A stretch of 6,802 bases of DNA from Deltaproteobacteria bacterium (GTDB lineage: Bacteria; Desulfobacterota; Syntrophia; Syntrophales; UBA5619): NCBI GenBank assembly GCA_026388345.1, contig JAPLJY010000059.1, positions 1 through 6,802 of the forward strand, in the 5' to 3' direction. The translations under genes and the position numbers were made by a program. Shown here in pieces: positions 1 to 5,353 of this stretch. The notes below the pieces were generated by a model. The model did not search any database, was not told where the DNA came from, and saw only the letters and a list, made by a program, of their open reading frames with translations. Position 1 is the first letter of the stretch; each line of letters begins with the position of its first letter.

Positions 1-1366
1 TCTTCCCCTCCGCAAAGGGGTGACCGATGTCCTTGAGCATCTGCATGCAGCTTGGCTTGATGTCGATCTCGTTGACCTCCGCCCCGAGCGCCTTCATCAG
101 GCGAAGGGCGTTGTGGTAAGTCTTCTCGGATGTCGCAAATCCCGGCATCGTGTAGGCCAAGACGTGGGAACGGGGCAGCTTGAGCATGTCCATGGTCCGG
201 GCGGCGACGATCAGGGCGTGCGTGGAGTCGAGTCCTCCGGAGACGCCGATGACGACCTTGCCGATTTTCGAGGATTTCAGACGCTGGGCGAGGCCCTGAA
301 CCTGGATGTTGTAAGCCTCATAGCAGCGTTGATCCCTCTTGGCGGGGTCTGTCGGGATGTAGGGGAAGCGGGCGTATTCCCTATCGAGGAGGAGACGACC
401 CCCGATGGGGTCCAGATTCATCTCGATCCGGCGAAACTTGAGGAGCGCCTCTCTGTGGGTGAATGCGTTCCGGCCGAAGGTCGTCTGGCGCATCCGGTCC
501 TGGGCGAGACGGTCGAGGTCGAGATCGGCAAGGATAAGCCGGGAACATTCCGAAAACCTTTTCGATTCCGCGAGGAGGTTGCCGTTTTCACAGATCATGG
601 CGTGGCCGTCCCAGGCAAGATCCGTCGTCGATTCCCCGGGGCCGGCGGCGGCGTAGAGATAGGCGGCGATGCAGCGGGCGGACTGGTTGGCTGTCAGGCT
701 CTGTCGGTATTCCGCTTTCCCGATCGTCACGTTTGAGGCCGAGAGGTTTCCGATGACGGTCGCCCCGGCCAGGGCGGCGAAGCAGGAGGGGGGGATGGGG
801 ACCCAGACGTCCTCGCACATCTCCAGAAAGAAGCGGAAATGGCGGATGTTGCCGACCTCGAACAGGAGGTCGGCGCCGAAGGGGATCTCCTGCTGGCCGC
901 AGAGTCGGACGGTTTTCGCGAGCGCCTCTTCGGAAGGGCTGAACTGGCGGCTCTCGTAGAACTCCCGGTAATTGGGGAGGTAGGATTTAACGGCGATCCC
1001 GATGATGCGGCCGCGATAGAGAACGATTCCGCAATTGAACAGCCGGAAGCCGACCCGCAGGGGAGCGCCGACGACAAGGATCAGGTTGAGGGATTCCGTT
1101 TCGCGCGCAATCCGCTCAATGGCGCGGATGACCCCCTGGAGGAGGGCCTCCTGTTGGAAGAGATCATCATTGGAATAGGCCGAAAGCCCCAGTTCAGGAA
1201 AAAGGGCAAAAACAGCCTTACTCTCCGAGGCCTCGCGGGCGAGGCGGATGGTCTCCCCGGCGTTGAATTCGGCGTCGGCCACCTTGACTGTTGGGGTGCA
1301 GACGGCGACACGGATGAATCCGTGGCGGTAAAGATTAAAAAACGGATCTTTTCCTTCGTTTTCCAT
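1..1366 (-). CDS. nadE: Glutamine-dependent NAD+ synthetase, 3' end outside window
   Basis: Catalyses the last step of NAD+ synthesis in the cytoplasm: ATP-dependent amidation of nicotinic acid adenine dinucleotide, using ammonia released from glutamine. The 455 visible residues hold a complete N-terminal carbon-nitrogen hydrolase (glutaminase) domain (about 17-290). Its catalytic triad is readable as E58 in FPELGLSAYS, K127 in VKSYLPNYREFY and C184 in LEMCEDVWVP. The start of the synthetase domain follows, with the PP-loop SGGLDS at 376-381 and MPGFATSEKT at 408-417. NLSASN at 208-213 also fits the long, Mycobacterium-type NadE (roughly 650-680 residues), so about a third of the protein lies beyond the left edge. 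The ATG at 1366 is chosen because AAGGA (1373-1377, minus strand) sits 6 bases upstream, inside the end of folE2. It is the third gene of the queD-folE2-nadE operon. The long antisense frames over it are shadows. Confidence 0.95.
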   Translation of the reverse strand, partial: MENEGKDPFFNLYRHGFIRVAVCTPTVKVADAEFNAGETIRLAREASESKAVFALFPELGLSAYSNDDLFQQEALLQGVIRAIERIARETESLNLILVVGAPLRVGFRLFNCGIVLYRGRIIGIAVKSYLPNYREFYESRQFSPSEEALAKTVRLCGQQEIPFGADLLFEVGNIRHFRFFLEMCEDVWVPIPPSCFAALAGATVIGNLSASNVTIGKAEYRQSLTANQSARCIAAYLYAAAGPGESTTDLAWDGHAMICENGNLLAESKRFSECSRLILADLDLDRLAQDRMRQTTFGRNAFTHREALLKFRRIEMNLDPIGGRLLLDREYARFPYIPTDPAKRDQRCYEAYNIQVQGLAQRLKSSKIGKVVIGVSGGLDSTHALIVAARTMDMLKLPRSHVLAYTMPGFATSEKTYHNALRLMKALGAEVNEIDIKPSCMQMLKDIGHPFAEGK

Positions 1367-1368
1367 GG

Positions 1369-2136
1369 CTATTCCTTCTCCACGCAGGCGTAGGCGCTGT
1401 GGTTGTGGATGCTTTCAAAATTTTCGGCCTCCACCCGGTACCAGGTAAAATTGGGATCTCTCCCGAGGCGCTCCGCCACATTCCGGACGACGTCTTCGAC
1501 GAACATCGGATTGTCGTAGCCCCGCTCCGTGACGTATTTTTCATCGACGCGCTTTAAAAGCGAATAGACCTCGCCGCTGGCCGACTCTTCAATCATTCTG
1601 ATGACGTCCTCGATCCAGAAGAATTTGCGGAACCGGACCATGACGGTGACGATGCTCCGCTGGTTGTGGGCGCCGGCCCGGCTGATCTCCCGGGAACAGG
1701 GGCAGACGGTCGTTACCGGGACCTCCATGCCCACGATGAAATCCATCCCCCTGCCGTCGCTCGTCCCCAGAAACCGGCAGCGGTATTCCATCAGGCTCTT
1801 CGCGCCGGACCGGGGGGCGGTCTTCTCGATGAAGTAGGGGAATTCGATTTCAATATGCGCCGCCTCCGCATGCAGTTTTTCGCGAATCTTTTCCAGGATG
1901 CTGTGAAACGTCCGGATGTTCACCTGTTCCCGGATTTCATTGAGGACCTCGACGAAACGGCTCATGTGCGTCCCCTTGAAGTGGTGGAGGAGACTGACGT
2001 ACATGTTGATCGTGGCGTTTACCGGCTGTGTCCCGCGGGCGCGGTCCAGGACGACGATGGGGTATTTAAGCCCCTTGACCCCGACCTTCTGGATGTCGAT
2101 ATTCCGTTCGTCTTTCAGGTTCTGGATGTCGATCAT
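1369..2136 (-). CDS. folE2: GTP cyclohydrolase FolE2 (type IB)
   Basis: Converts GTP to 7,8-dihydroneopterin triphosphate, the shared precursor of tetrahydrofolate and of queuosine-type deazapurines. The 255 residues cover a full FolE2-family (GCHY-I type B) protein, structurally distinct from canonical FolE. Visible family hallmarks are the metal-site region VTTVCPCSREIS with C145 and C147, HNQR at 157-160 (the His is a metal ligand in the family), the segment LLKRVDEKYVTERGYDNP followed by FVED (193-215), and the C-terminal SIHNHSAYA (242-250). FolE2 enzymes use metals other than zinc and in some bacteria replace FolE when zinc is scarce; no Zur-like site was seen here, so this may simply be the housekeeping enzyme. 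The start codon overlaps the queD stop (ATGA, 2133-2136) with no clear Shine-Dalgarno of its own, pointing to translational coupling with queD, whose enzyme uses its product. Confidence 0.96.
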   Translation of the reverse strand: MIDIQNLKDERNIDIQKVGVKGLKYPIVVLDRARGTQPVNATINMYVSLLHHFKGTHMSRFVEVLNEIREQVNIRTFHSILEKIREKLHAEAAHIEIEFPYFIEKTAPRSGAKSLMEYRCRFLGTSDGRGMDFIVGMEVPVTTVCPCSREISRAGAHNQRSIVTVMVRFRKFFWIEDVIRMIEESASGEVYSLLKRVDEKYVTERGYDNPMFVEDVVRNVAERLGRDPNFTWYRVEAENFESIHNHSAYACVEKE

Positions 2137-2501
2137 AGGCTGTAGGAGACGCGGGCGTTCTCCGATTCCCAGACGGTCACGCGGGTCAGGGGGACCTTCG
2201 CCTGCCTCGCTTTTTCGCCGATCCGTTCGTAGAGGAAGCGCGCAATCCGTTCGGAAGAGGGATTCATGCCTTTAAAACATTCGAGTTCGTTCAGATATTT
2301 GTGGTCGAGCCCGTCAAGGACCTCGTCCGTCCAGCGCTTCAGAAGGCGGAAATCGATCAGAAGACCTTCCTCGTCGAGCGCATCGGCGGCGGCCGAAACT
2401 TCGACGATGAAGTTGTGTCCGTGGAGCTCTTCGCACTTGCCGCCGATCTCCCGGAGCAGATGGGCGGCGGAAAAGGATTTCCGGATGGTGACTTCGTACA
2501 T
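2133..2501 (-). CDS. queD: QueD / 6-pyruvoyltetrahydropterin synthase family protein (COG0720)
   Basis: Tunnel-fold enzyme acting on dihydroneopterin triphosphate, the product of FolE2 from the next gene. As QueD it makes 6-carboxy-5,6,7,8-tetrahydropterin for preQ0 and queuosine. The 122 residues are normal family length. The zinc ligands are H14 (in FSAAH) and H27 and H29 (in LHGHN), the catalytic Cys is C23, giving the CxxxHGH spacing of QueD (PTPS-I), and D66-H67 (LDHKYLN) and E112 (WES) fit the other active-site positions. Glutamates sit right after the Cys (C23-E24-E25), so a dual QueD/folate (PTPS-I/III) activity cannot be excluded. It is the first gene of the operon, with a strong ribosome binding site (GGAGGAAGG at 2506-2514, minus strand) that fixes the ATG. 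The family call is firm; the substrate branch is inferred. Confidence 0.92.
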   Translation of the reverse strand: MYEVTIRKSFSAAHLLREIGGKCEELHGHNFIVEVSAAADALDEEGLLIDFRLLKRWTDEVLDGLDHKYLNELECFKGMNPSSERIARFLYERIGEKARQAKVPLTRVTVWESENARVSYSL

Positions 2502-2505
2502 GGGA

Positions 2506-2534
2506 CCTTCCTCCTCGGATTTGGCTGCACTATA
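2506..2534 (-). promoter_or_regulatory. Putative promoter -10 and ribosome binding site of queD-folE2-nadE
   Basis: In the 100-base gap between the glycosyltransferase stop and queD, the minus strand carries TATAGT (2529-2534), a 5/6 match to a sigma-70 -10 box. Transcription would start near 2522, only about 20 bases before the start codon, followed by the strong Shine-Dalgarno GGAGGAAGG (2506-2514). At 17-bp spacing the -35 hexamer is TATGCA, a poor match, so the promoter is tentative while the ribosome binding site is clear. The implied leader is too short for a preQ1 riboswitch, and none was seen. Confidence 0.4.
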
Positions 2535-2601
2535 TCACAAAACGATCCGGATGCATACGCGGGAAAAAGAATCAGCCTGTAACAGAGACTTTTTCATAAT
2601 G

Positions 2602-4467
2602 CTAAGGCAGATGGTAGAGGTGATAGGGCCCCTCCAGCCGGACGGCACGCAGATGCCTTTTCTGAAAGTCGTAAAAGAGTCTTTTCTGCTCCGCAGAAAG
2701 GGGACTCGGCTCGCCGAGGAGGAAAATCCTGTCATAGAGGAGGTAGGTGAATCCCATTGCCTGCAGTCGGTTGCGGACACCGTCCGCGGAGGATTCCCGC
2801 TGCAGGATCGTCTGGAGGGTATGCGCCTCGAACATGGAATCCGCATAGCAGTCGCGGTCGCACAGAAAGGTATAATTTTTCATGTAGAGGAGAAATACCC
2901 GGGCATCCGGCGGGAGATTCCGGTTGACGAAACGGTACAGCGGGTATTGCGGGAGCGTACGGTATAGAAACTCGTCGCGCGATTCAATGCCGGCGGCGGC
3001 GCGCATGGGGCTGATCTTCATGAAATCGCGGATGATGTGATAGCCGTTGAAGGCAAGGCTCGCGGCGACGATGCAGAGCAGAAGGGCGAAGATCCGCTTC
3101 CGCTTCCGATAGCGGGTCATGATCACCCCGGTTACAAGGGCGAGGAGGGGGAAAAGGGGAATCAGGTAACGGATCTGTTGGGCGGAAGAGGCCCAGAAGA
3201 GGAAGCCCAACAGGGCATAGACCAGAACCACTCGGACCGGCGTTTCCCAGCGGCGAAGCCCGGCGAGGAAGGGAAGGGTCAGAAGAAAGATCGGTCCGAG
3301 AACGCCGTCAAACTGTGGGCTGTCCATCTTCGCCCGGAGGCTAACATTCCAGGGAAGGAGAAGATAATCCAAAAAGGATCTTCCCATGCCGAGGCTTTGG
3401 ATGAAAAGGTCGTAGAGGCGCGCCTGATCGCCGTCCCAGCCTCGGCCGCCGAATATTCCATAGAAGAAAGGATGGAAGGGATTTCCCGTCATGACCCAGT
3501 TTTTGAGATAAAAGGGGCTGCCGGCGATGAAAGCCGCTGCAACATACAGCGCAAGCAGGCGGAGGACATGAAGGGTTTCTGCCTTCCGGCGGGAGGCGCA
3601 CCAGAGAATGCCGAGACAGCCGAGCGGCGTCAGCAGGAGGGCCGTGTATTTGCATGCAGCGGCTGAACCGGAGAAAACGCCGCAGAGGATAAGCCAGGCC
3701 GTCATCCCTTGTTCAGACCAGCGGAGGAAAGAATAGAATGCCGCAAGCATGAAAAAGGTGACGAACAGATCATTATAAGCCATATGGGAGACGGCGAAGA
3801 CAGAGGGGATCGAGAAGAATATCAGCATGCTTAGGACGGGAAAAACTTGTTCCTGCAGCAAGAATCGGGCAAAAAGACCCATTCCCAGGAGGATTCCGCA
3901 GAGGACGGTATAATTCATCGCCTTGGCAAGGATGTCGTTCTGAAGGAAAAGGGCCATAAGATAATGCATCTCGCCCAGGAGGGGATAGCCGGCGAAGACG
4001 TTCCCGGGGATGAAATAAAAGCCATGATGGAGGAGATAAAGTTTCGGCACGGCGAGGTGGTAGATCAGCGCGTCTTTGCCTATCTCCGGGGTCAGGACCA
4101 GGGAAAAACCGGCAAGAAGGAGGATGCCGAGGAGCACCGCGGCCAGTTGTTCCAAGACGGAACGTCCGACCGGCGCCGATACGGCGGTCCGGAGAGGATG
4201 CAACCACCCAGTCACGGAAATGAACGCCAGGGATATCAACAAAAGGCATATTCCGGAGGTTTCAAGAGACCCTGTGACACCAAGGAGAAAAACAGCGTAA
4301 CCGGAAATCGTAAGACCGATGCCCGTCGCGAGGAAAAGTCCTTCCTCGCGGGAGGCGAAGCGGATGGCCACGGCGCTCAAGCAGAGACGCCCGATGCCCG
4401 ACGTGATCAGGCACCAGCCGGCCAGGTACAGGATCGTCATCCCCTGTTGAAATAGTATCGTACGCAT
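2602..4467 (-). CDS. Polytopic GT-C glycosyltransferase, family 39-like
   Basis: Inner-membrane protein of 621 residues, probably transferring a sugar from a lipid-linked donor to a lipid, glycan or protein on the outer face of the membrane. About 12-13 hydrophobic segments span residues 10-476, followed by a soluble, probably periplasmic tail (480-621). The first large loop has the acidic family signature KDALIYHLAVPKLYL with D132, then GEMHYL (165-170) and YND (231-233). RYLIPLFPLLALV (433-445) is typical of the ArnT/PMT/RgtA-like superfamily. CDRDC (536-540) in the tail could form a disulfide. The ATG at 4467 has AAGGA only 4 bases upstream; M10 is a possible alternative start. It diverges from pilA across an AT-rich gap and lies 100 bp ahead of queD, so it probably has its own promoter. 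Donor, acceptor and exact family cannot be told from the sequence; pilin or surface-polysaccharide glycosylation is inferred from position. Confidence 0.8.
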   Translation of the reverse strand: MRTILFQQGMTILYLAGWCLITSGIGRLCLSAVAIRFASREEGLFLATGIGLTISGYAVFLLGVTGSLETSGICLLLISLAFISVTGWLHPLRTAVSAPVGRSVLEQLAAVLLGILLLAGFSLVLTPEIGKDALIYHLAVPKLYLLHHGFYFIPGNVFAGYPLLGEMHYLMALFLQNDILAKAMNYTVLCGILLGMGLFARFLLQEQVFPVLSMLIFFSIPSVFAVSHMAYNDLFVTFFMLAAFYSFLRWSEQGMTAWLILCGVFSGSAAACKYTALLLTPLGCLGILWCASRRKAETLHVLRLLALYVAAAFIAGSPFYLKNWVMTGNPFHPFFYGIFGGRGWDGDQARLYDLFIQSLGMGRSFLDYLLLPWNVSLRAKMDSPQFDGVLGPIFLLTLPFLAGLRRWETPVRVVLVYALLGFLFWASSAQQIRYLIPLFPLLALVTGVIMTRYRKRKRIFALLLCIVAASLAFNGYHIIRDFMKISPMRAAAGIESRDEFLYRTLPQYPLYRFVNRNLPPDARVFLLYMKNYTFLCDRDCYADSMFEAHTLQTILQRESSADGVRNRLQAMGFTYLLYDRIFLLGEPSPLSAEQKRLFYDFQKRHLRAVRLEGPYHLYHLP

Positions 4468-4503
4468 GGATTCCTTCGTGTCATGATGGCAAAGGGCACA
4501 ATT

Positions 4504-4532
4504 TTTTTACCATGGAGGCAATACGGCGTAAA
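4504..4532 (-). promoter_or_regulatory. Possible sigma-70-like promoter of the glycosyltransferase gene
   Basis: On the minus strand TTTACG (4527-4532) and TAAAAA (4504-4509) are separated by 17 bases, 4/6 matches to the -35 and -10 consensus. They lie 36-65 bases upstream of the ATG at 4467. The region is AT-rich, so such matches arise easily by chance and the call is weak. Confidence 0.22.
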
Positions 4533-4619
4533 GCGGAATCGGAGCGGATATGGAAAAATTCCGAAAATCTCTTTGAAAAAGACGGAAACGACAACGGCAA
4601 AAGTAAAACAGAAGATCAT

Positions 4620-4693
4620 TCTCCCGGATTCAATTATGATAAACATCATGAATGATACGATATATGACTTTCTGATCCATTAATCTCCCGGAT
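4620..4693. repeat. 10-bp direct repeat TCTCCCGGAT, 64 bp apart
   Basis: The two exact copies lie at 4620-4629 and 4684-4693, 64 bases or about six helical turns apart, so both face the same side of the DNA. They fall near -105 and -41 relative to the predicted sigma-54 transcription start. The second copy overlaps the right arm of the inverted repeat at 4669-4699. They could be binding sites for an activator such as PilR, but this is inference from position only. Confidence 0.45.
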
Positions 4694-4699
4694 CAGAAA
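4669..4699. repeat. Perfect 10-bp inverted repeat upstream of the pilA promoter
   Basis: TTTCTGATCC (4669-4678) and GGATCAGAAA (4690-4699) are exact reverse complements separated by 11 bases. The right arm ends 4 bases before the -24 element of the pilA promoter. No T-run follows on either strand, so it is not a typical intrinsic terminator; an operator for a dimeric regulator is more likely. GGATCAG occurs once more at 4746-4752 in the leader. Confidence 0.6.
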
Positions 4700-4703
4700 A
4701 TCA

Positions 4704-4727
4704 TGGTATGATCATTGCTAATATAAT
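4704..4727 (+). promoter_or_regulatory. Sigma-54 (-24/-12) promoter of pilA with overlapping TATAAT box
   Basis: TGGTATGATCATTGCT (4704-4719) matches the sigma-54 consensus TGGCACG-N4-TTGCW at all but two fixed positions, and the GG and GC dinucleotides are separated by exactly 10 bases as required. Transcription would start near 4730, leaving a leader of about 137 bases before pilA. A perfect TATAAT follows at 4722-4727, but no -35 hexamer stands at a 16-18 base spacing. Sigma-54 control fits known pilA regulation by the PilS/PilR two-component system in Pseudomonas and by PilR in Geobacter. Confidence 0.72.
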
Positions 4728-4852
4728 GAAAAATGAAAACGGTTTGGATCAGTATCAAGGCAACGATTGGAAAAGGGGGTGATGGCGGAAAGAATCCTAA
4801 GTTTTTTATGATCAGGGAGTTATACAATATCACAAATTTAACTACCAAACAT

Positions 4853-4860
4853 AAAGGAGA
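4853..4860 (+). promoter_or_regulatory. Ribosome binding site of pilA
   Basis: AAAGGAGA lies 6 bases before the ATG at 4867, close to an ideal Shine-Dalgarno. It fixes the start and fits the high expression expected of a major pilin. Confidence 0.85.
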
Positions 4861-4866
4861 CTGAAA

Positions 4867-5238
4867 ATGATTCAAGCATTTTCCAAGAGGAACAAGAAGG
4901 GGTTTACGTTGATCGAACTCATGATTGTTATCGCGATCATCGGCATCCTGGCGGCCATCGCCATCCCGCAGTTCACTTCCTTCAAGCAGAGGGGCTACAA
5001 CACATCGGCCAAGGCCGATGCCAAGAACGCTTTCACAGCGGCGCAGGCCTATTTCGCCGACTACCCCGCGGCGGACACGGTCAGCATCGCCAACCTCACG
5101 CCGCCATTTCAGGCCACAAAAGATGTGACCACCACGGCAACCGGAACTCAAGCCACTCTTGTAATCACATCCACGCACGCAGCCTCCAACCCACCCATTG
5201 TTTATCAGGTGACGGCTGCGGGCATCATTACACCATAG
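4867..5238 (+). CDS. pilA: Type IV major pilin (PilA-like prepilin)
   Basis: Structural subunit of a type IV pilus, processed at the inner membrane and assembled across the envelope. The 123-residue prepilin has a 12-residue basic leader ending KKG, then the prepilin peptidase site G12/F13. The mature N-terminus FTLIELMIVI carries the required Glu at position 5, and the hydrophobic helix runs to IPQF. The mature 111-residue protein is longer than the Geobacter short pilin (61 residues) but shorter than many pseudomonad pilins. It has no cysteine, so no C-terminal disulfide loop. Ten aromatic residues lie at mature positions 1, 24, 27, 32, 44, 50, 51, 54, 69 and 101. Residues 76-96 are rich in Thr and Ser, possible O-glycosylation sites. 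A sigma-54 promoter, strong ribosome binding site and immediate terminator argue for a major pilin rather than a type II secretion pseudopilin, though that is not excluded. Confidence 0.93.
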   Translation: MIQAFSKRNKKGFTLIELMIVIAIIGILAAIAIPQFTSFKQRGYNTSAKADAKNAFTAAQAYFADYPAADTVSIANLTPPFQATKDVTTTATGTQATLVITSTHAASNPPIVYQVTAAGIITP

Positions 5239-5261
5239 AACGGTGTGAAGAAGTTTCCGAA

Positions 5262-5287
5262 GGGCGGGGGCAACCTCGCCCTTTTTT
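5262..5287 (+). terminator. Rho-independent terminator after pilA
   Basis: GGGCGGGG (5262-5269) pairs with CCTCGCCC (5274-5281) through 7 Watson-Crick pairs and one G-U pair, closed by a GCAA tetraloop of the stable GNRA class and followed by six Ts (5282-5287). It sits 23 bases after the pilA stop and should end most pilA transcripts before the downstream glycosyltransferase gene. Confidence 0.93.
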
Positions 5288-5353
5288 AATGTCCTGTAAA
5301 AGCAGAGGTATCCGTTTTCCGCATGGTGCAGATATGTGTGGTGGGTTGAAACA

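Larger units (their letters stand above)
4468..4866. other. Divergent intergenic region between glycosyltransferase gene and pilA
   Basis: About 400 bases with no credible gene. It is visibly richer in A and T than the coding DNA on either side. Short frames across it (for example 66 codons from 4483 on the plus strand) lack a ribosome binding site and resemble nothing known. It holds the pilA regulatory region (repeats around 4620-4699, sigma-54 promoter at 4704-4719), a leader of roughly 137 bases, and perhaps the promoter of the minus-strand neighbour near 4504-4532. Confidence 0.85.

Noticed and set aside
20..736. Plus-strand open frame of 238 codons, and others up to 1393, opposite nadE
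   Set aside because: Antisense shadows of a GC-rich gene. The minus-strand frame gives an unmistakable NadE with full catalytic residues, while these encode nothing recognisable.
2572..2600. Inverted repeat GAAAAAG/CTTTTTC between the glycosyltransferase and queD, considered as a terminator
   Set aside because: The 7-bp arms are almost all A-T with a long loop, and no clear T-run follows a stable stem. Too weak to call.
2502..2601. preQ1 riboswitch upstream of queD
   Set aside because: The gap is only 100 bases, the likely leader is about 20 bases, and no preQ1 aptamer hairpin with an A-rich tail was found.
4483..4683. Plus-strand frame of 66 codons upstream of pilA
   Set aside because: No ribosome binding site, no recognisable protein, and it runs into the inverted repeat of the regulatory region.
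4614..4813. Six GATC sites near the pilA promoter, one between the -24 and -12 elements, suggesting Dam-type switching
   Set aside because: GATC occurs about once per 100 bases in the nearby coding DNA by my rough count, so six in 200 bases is only modest enrichment, and no methylase is known here.
4730..4866. Cyclic-dinucleotide (GEMM-type) riboswitch in the pilA leader
   Set aside because: Such riboswitches occur in Geobacter and its relatives, but the conserved GACGCAAAGCC-like core is absent here.
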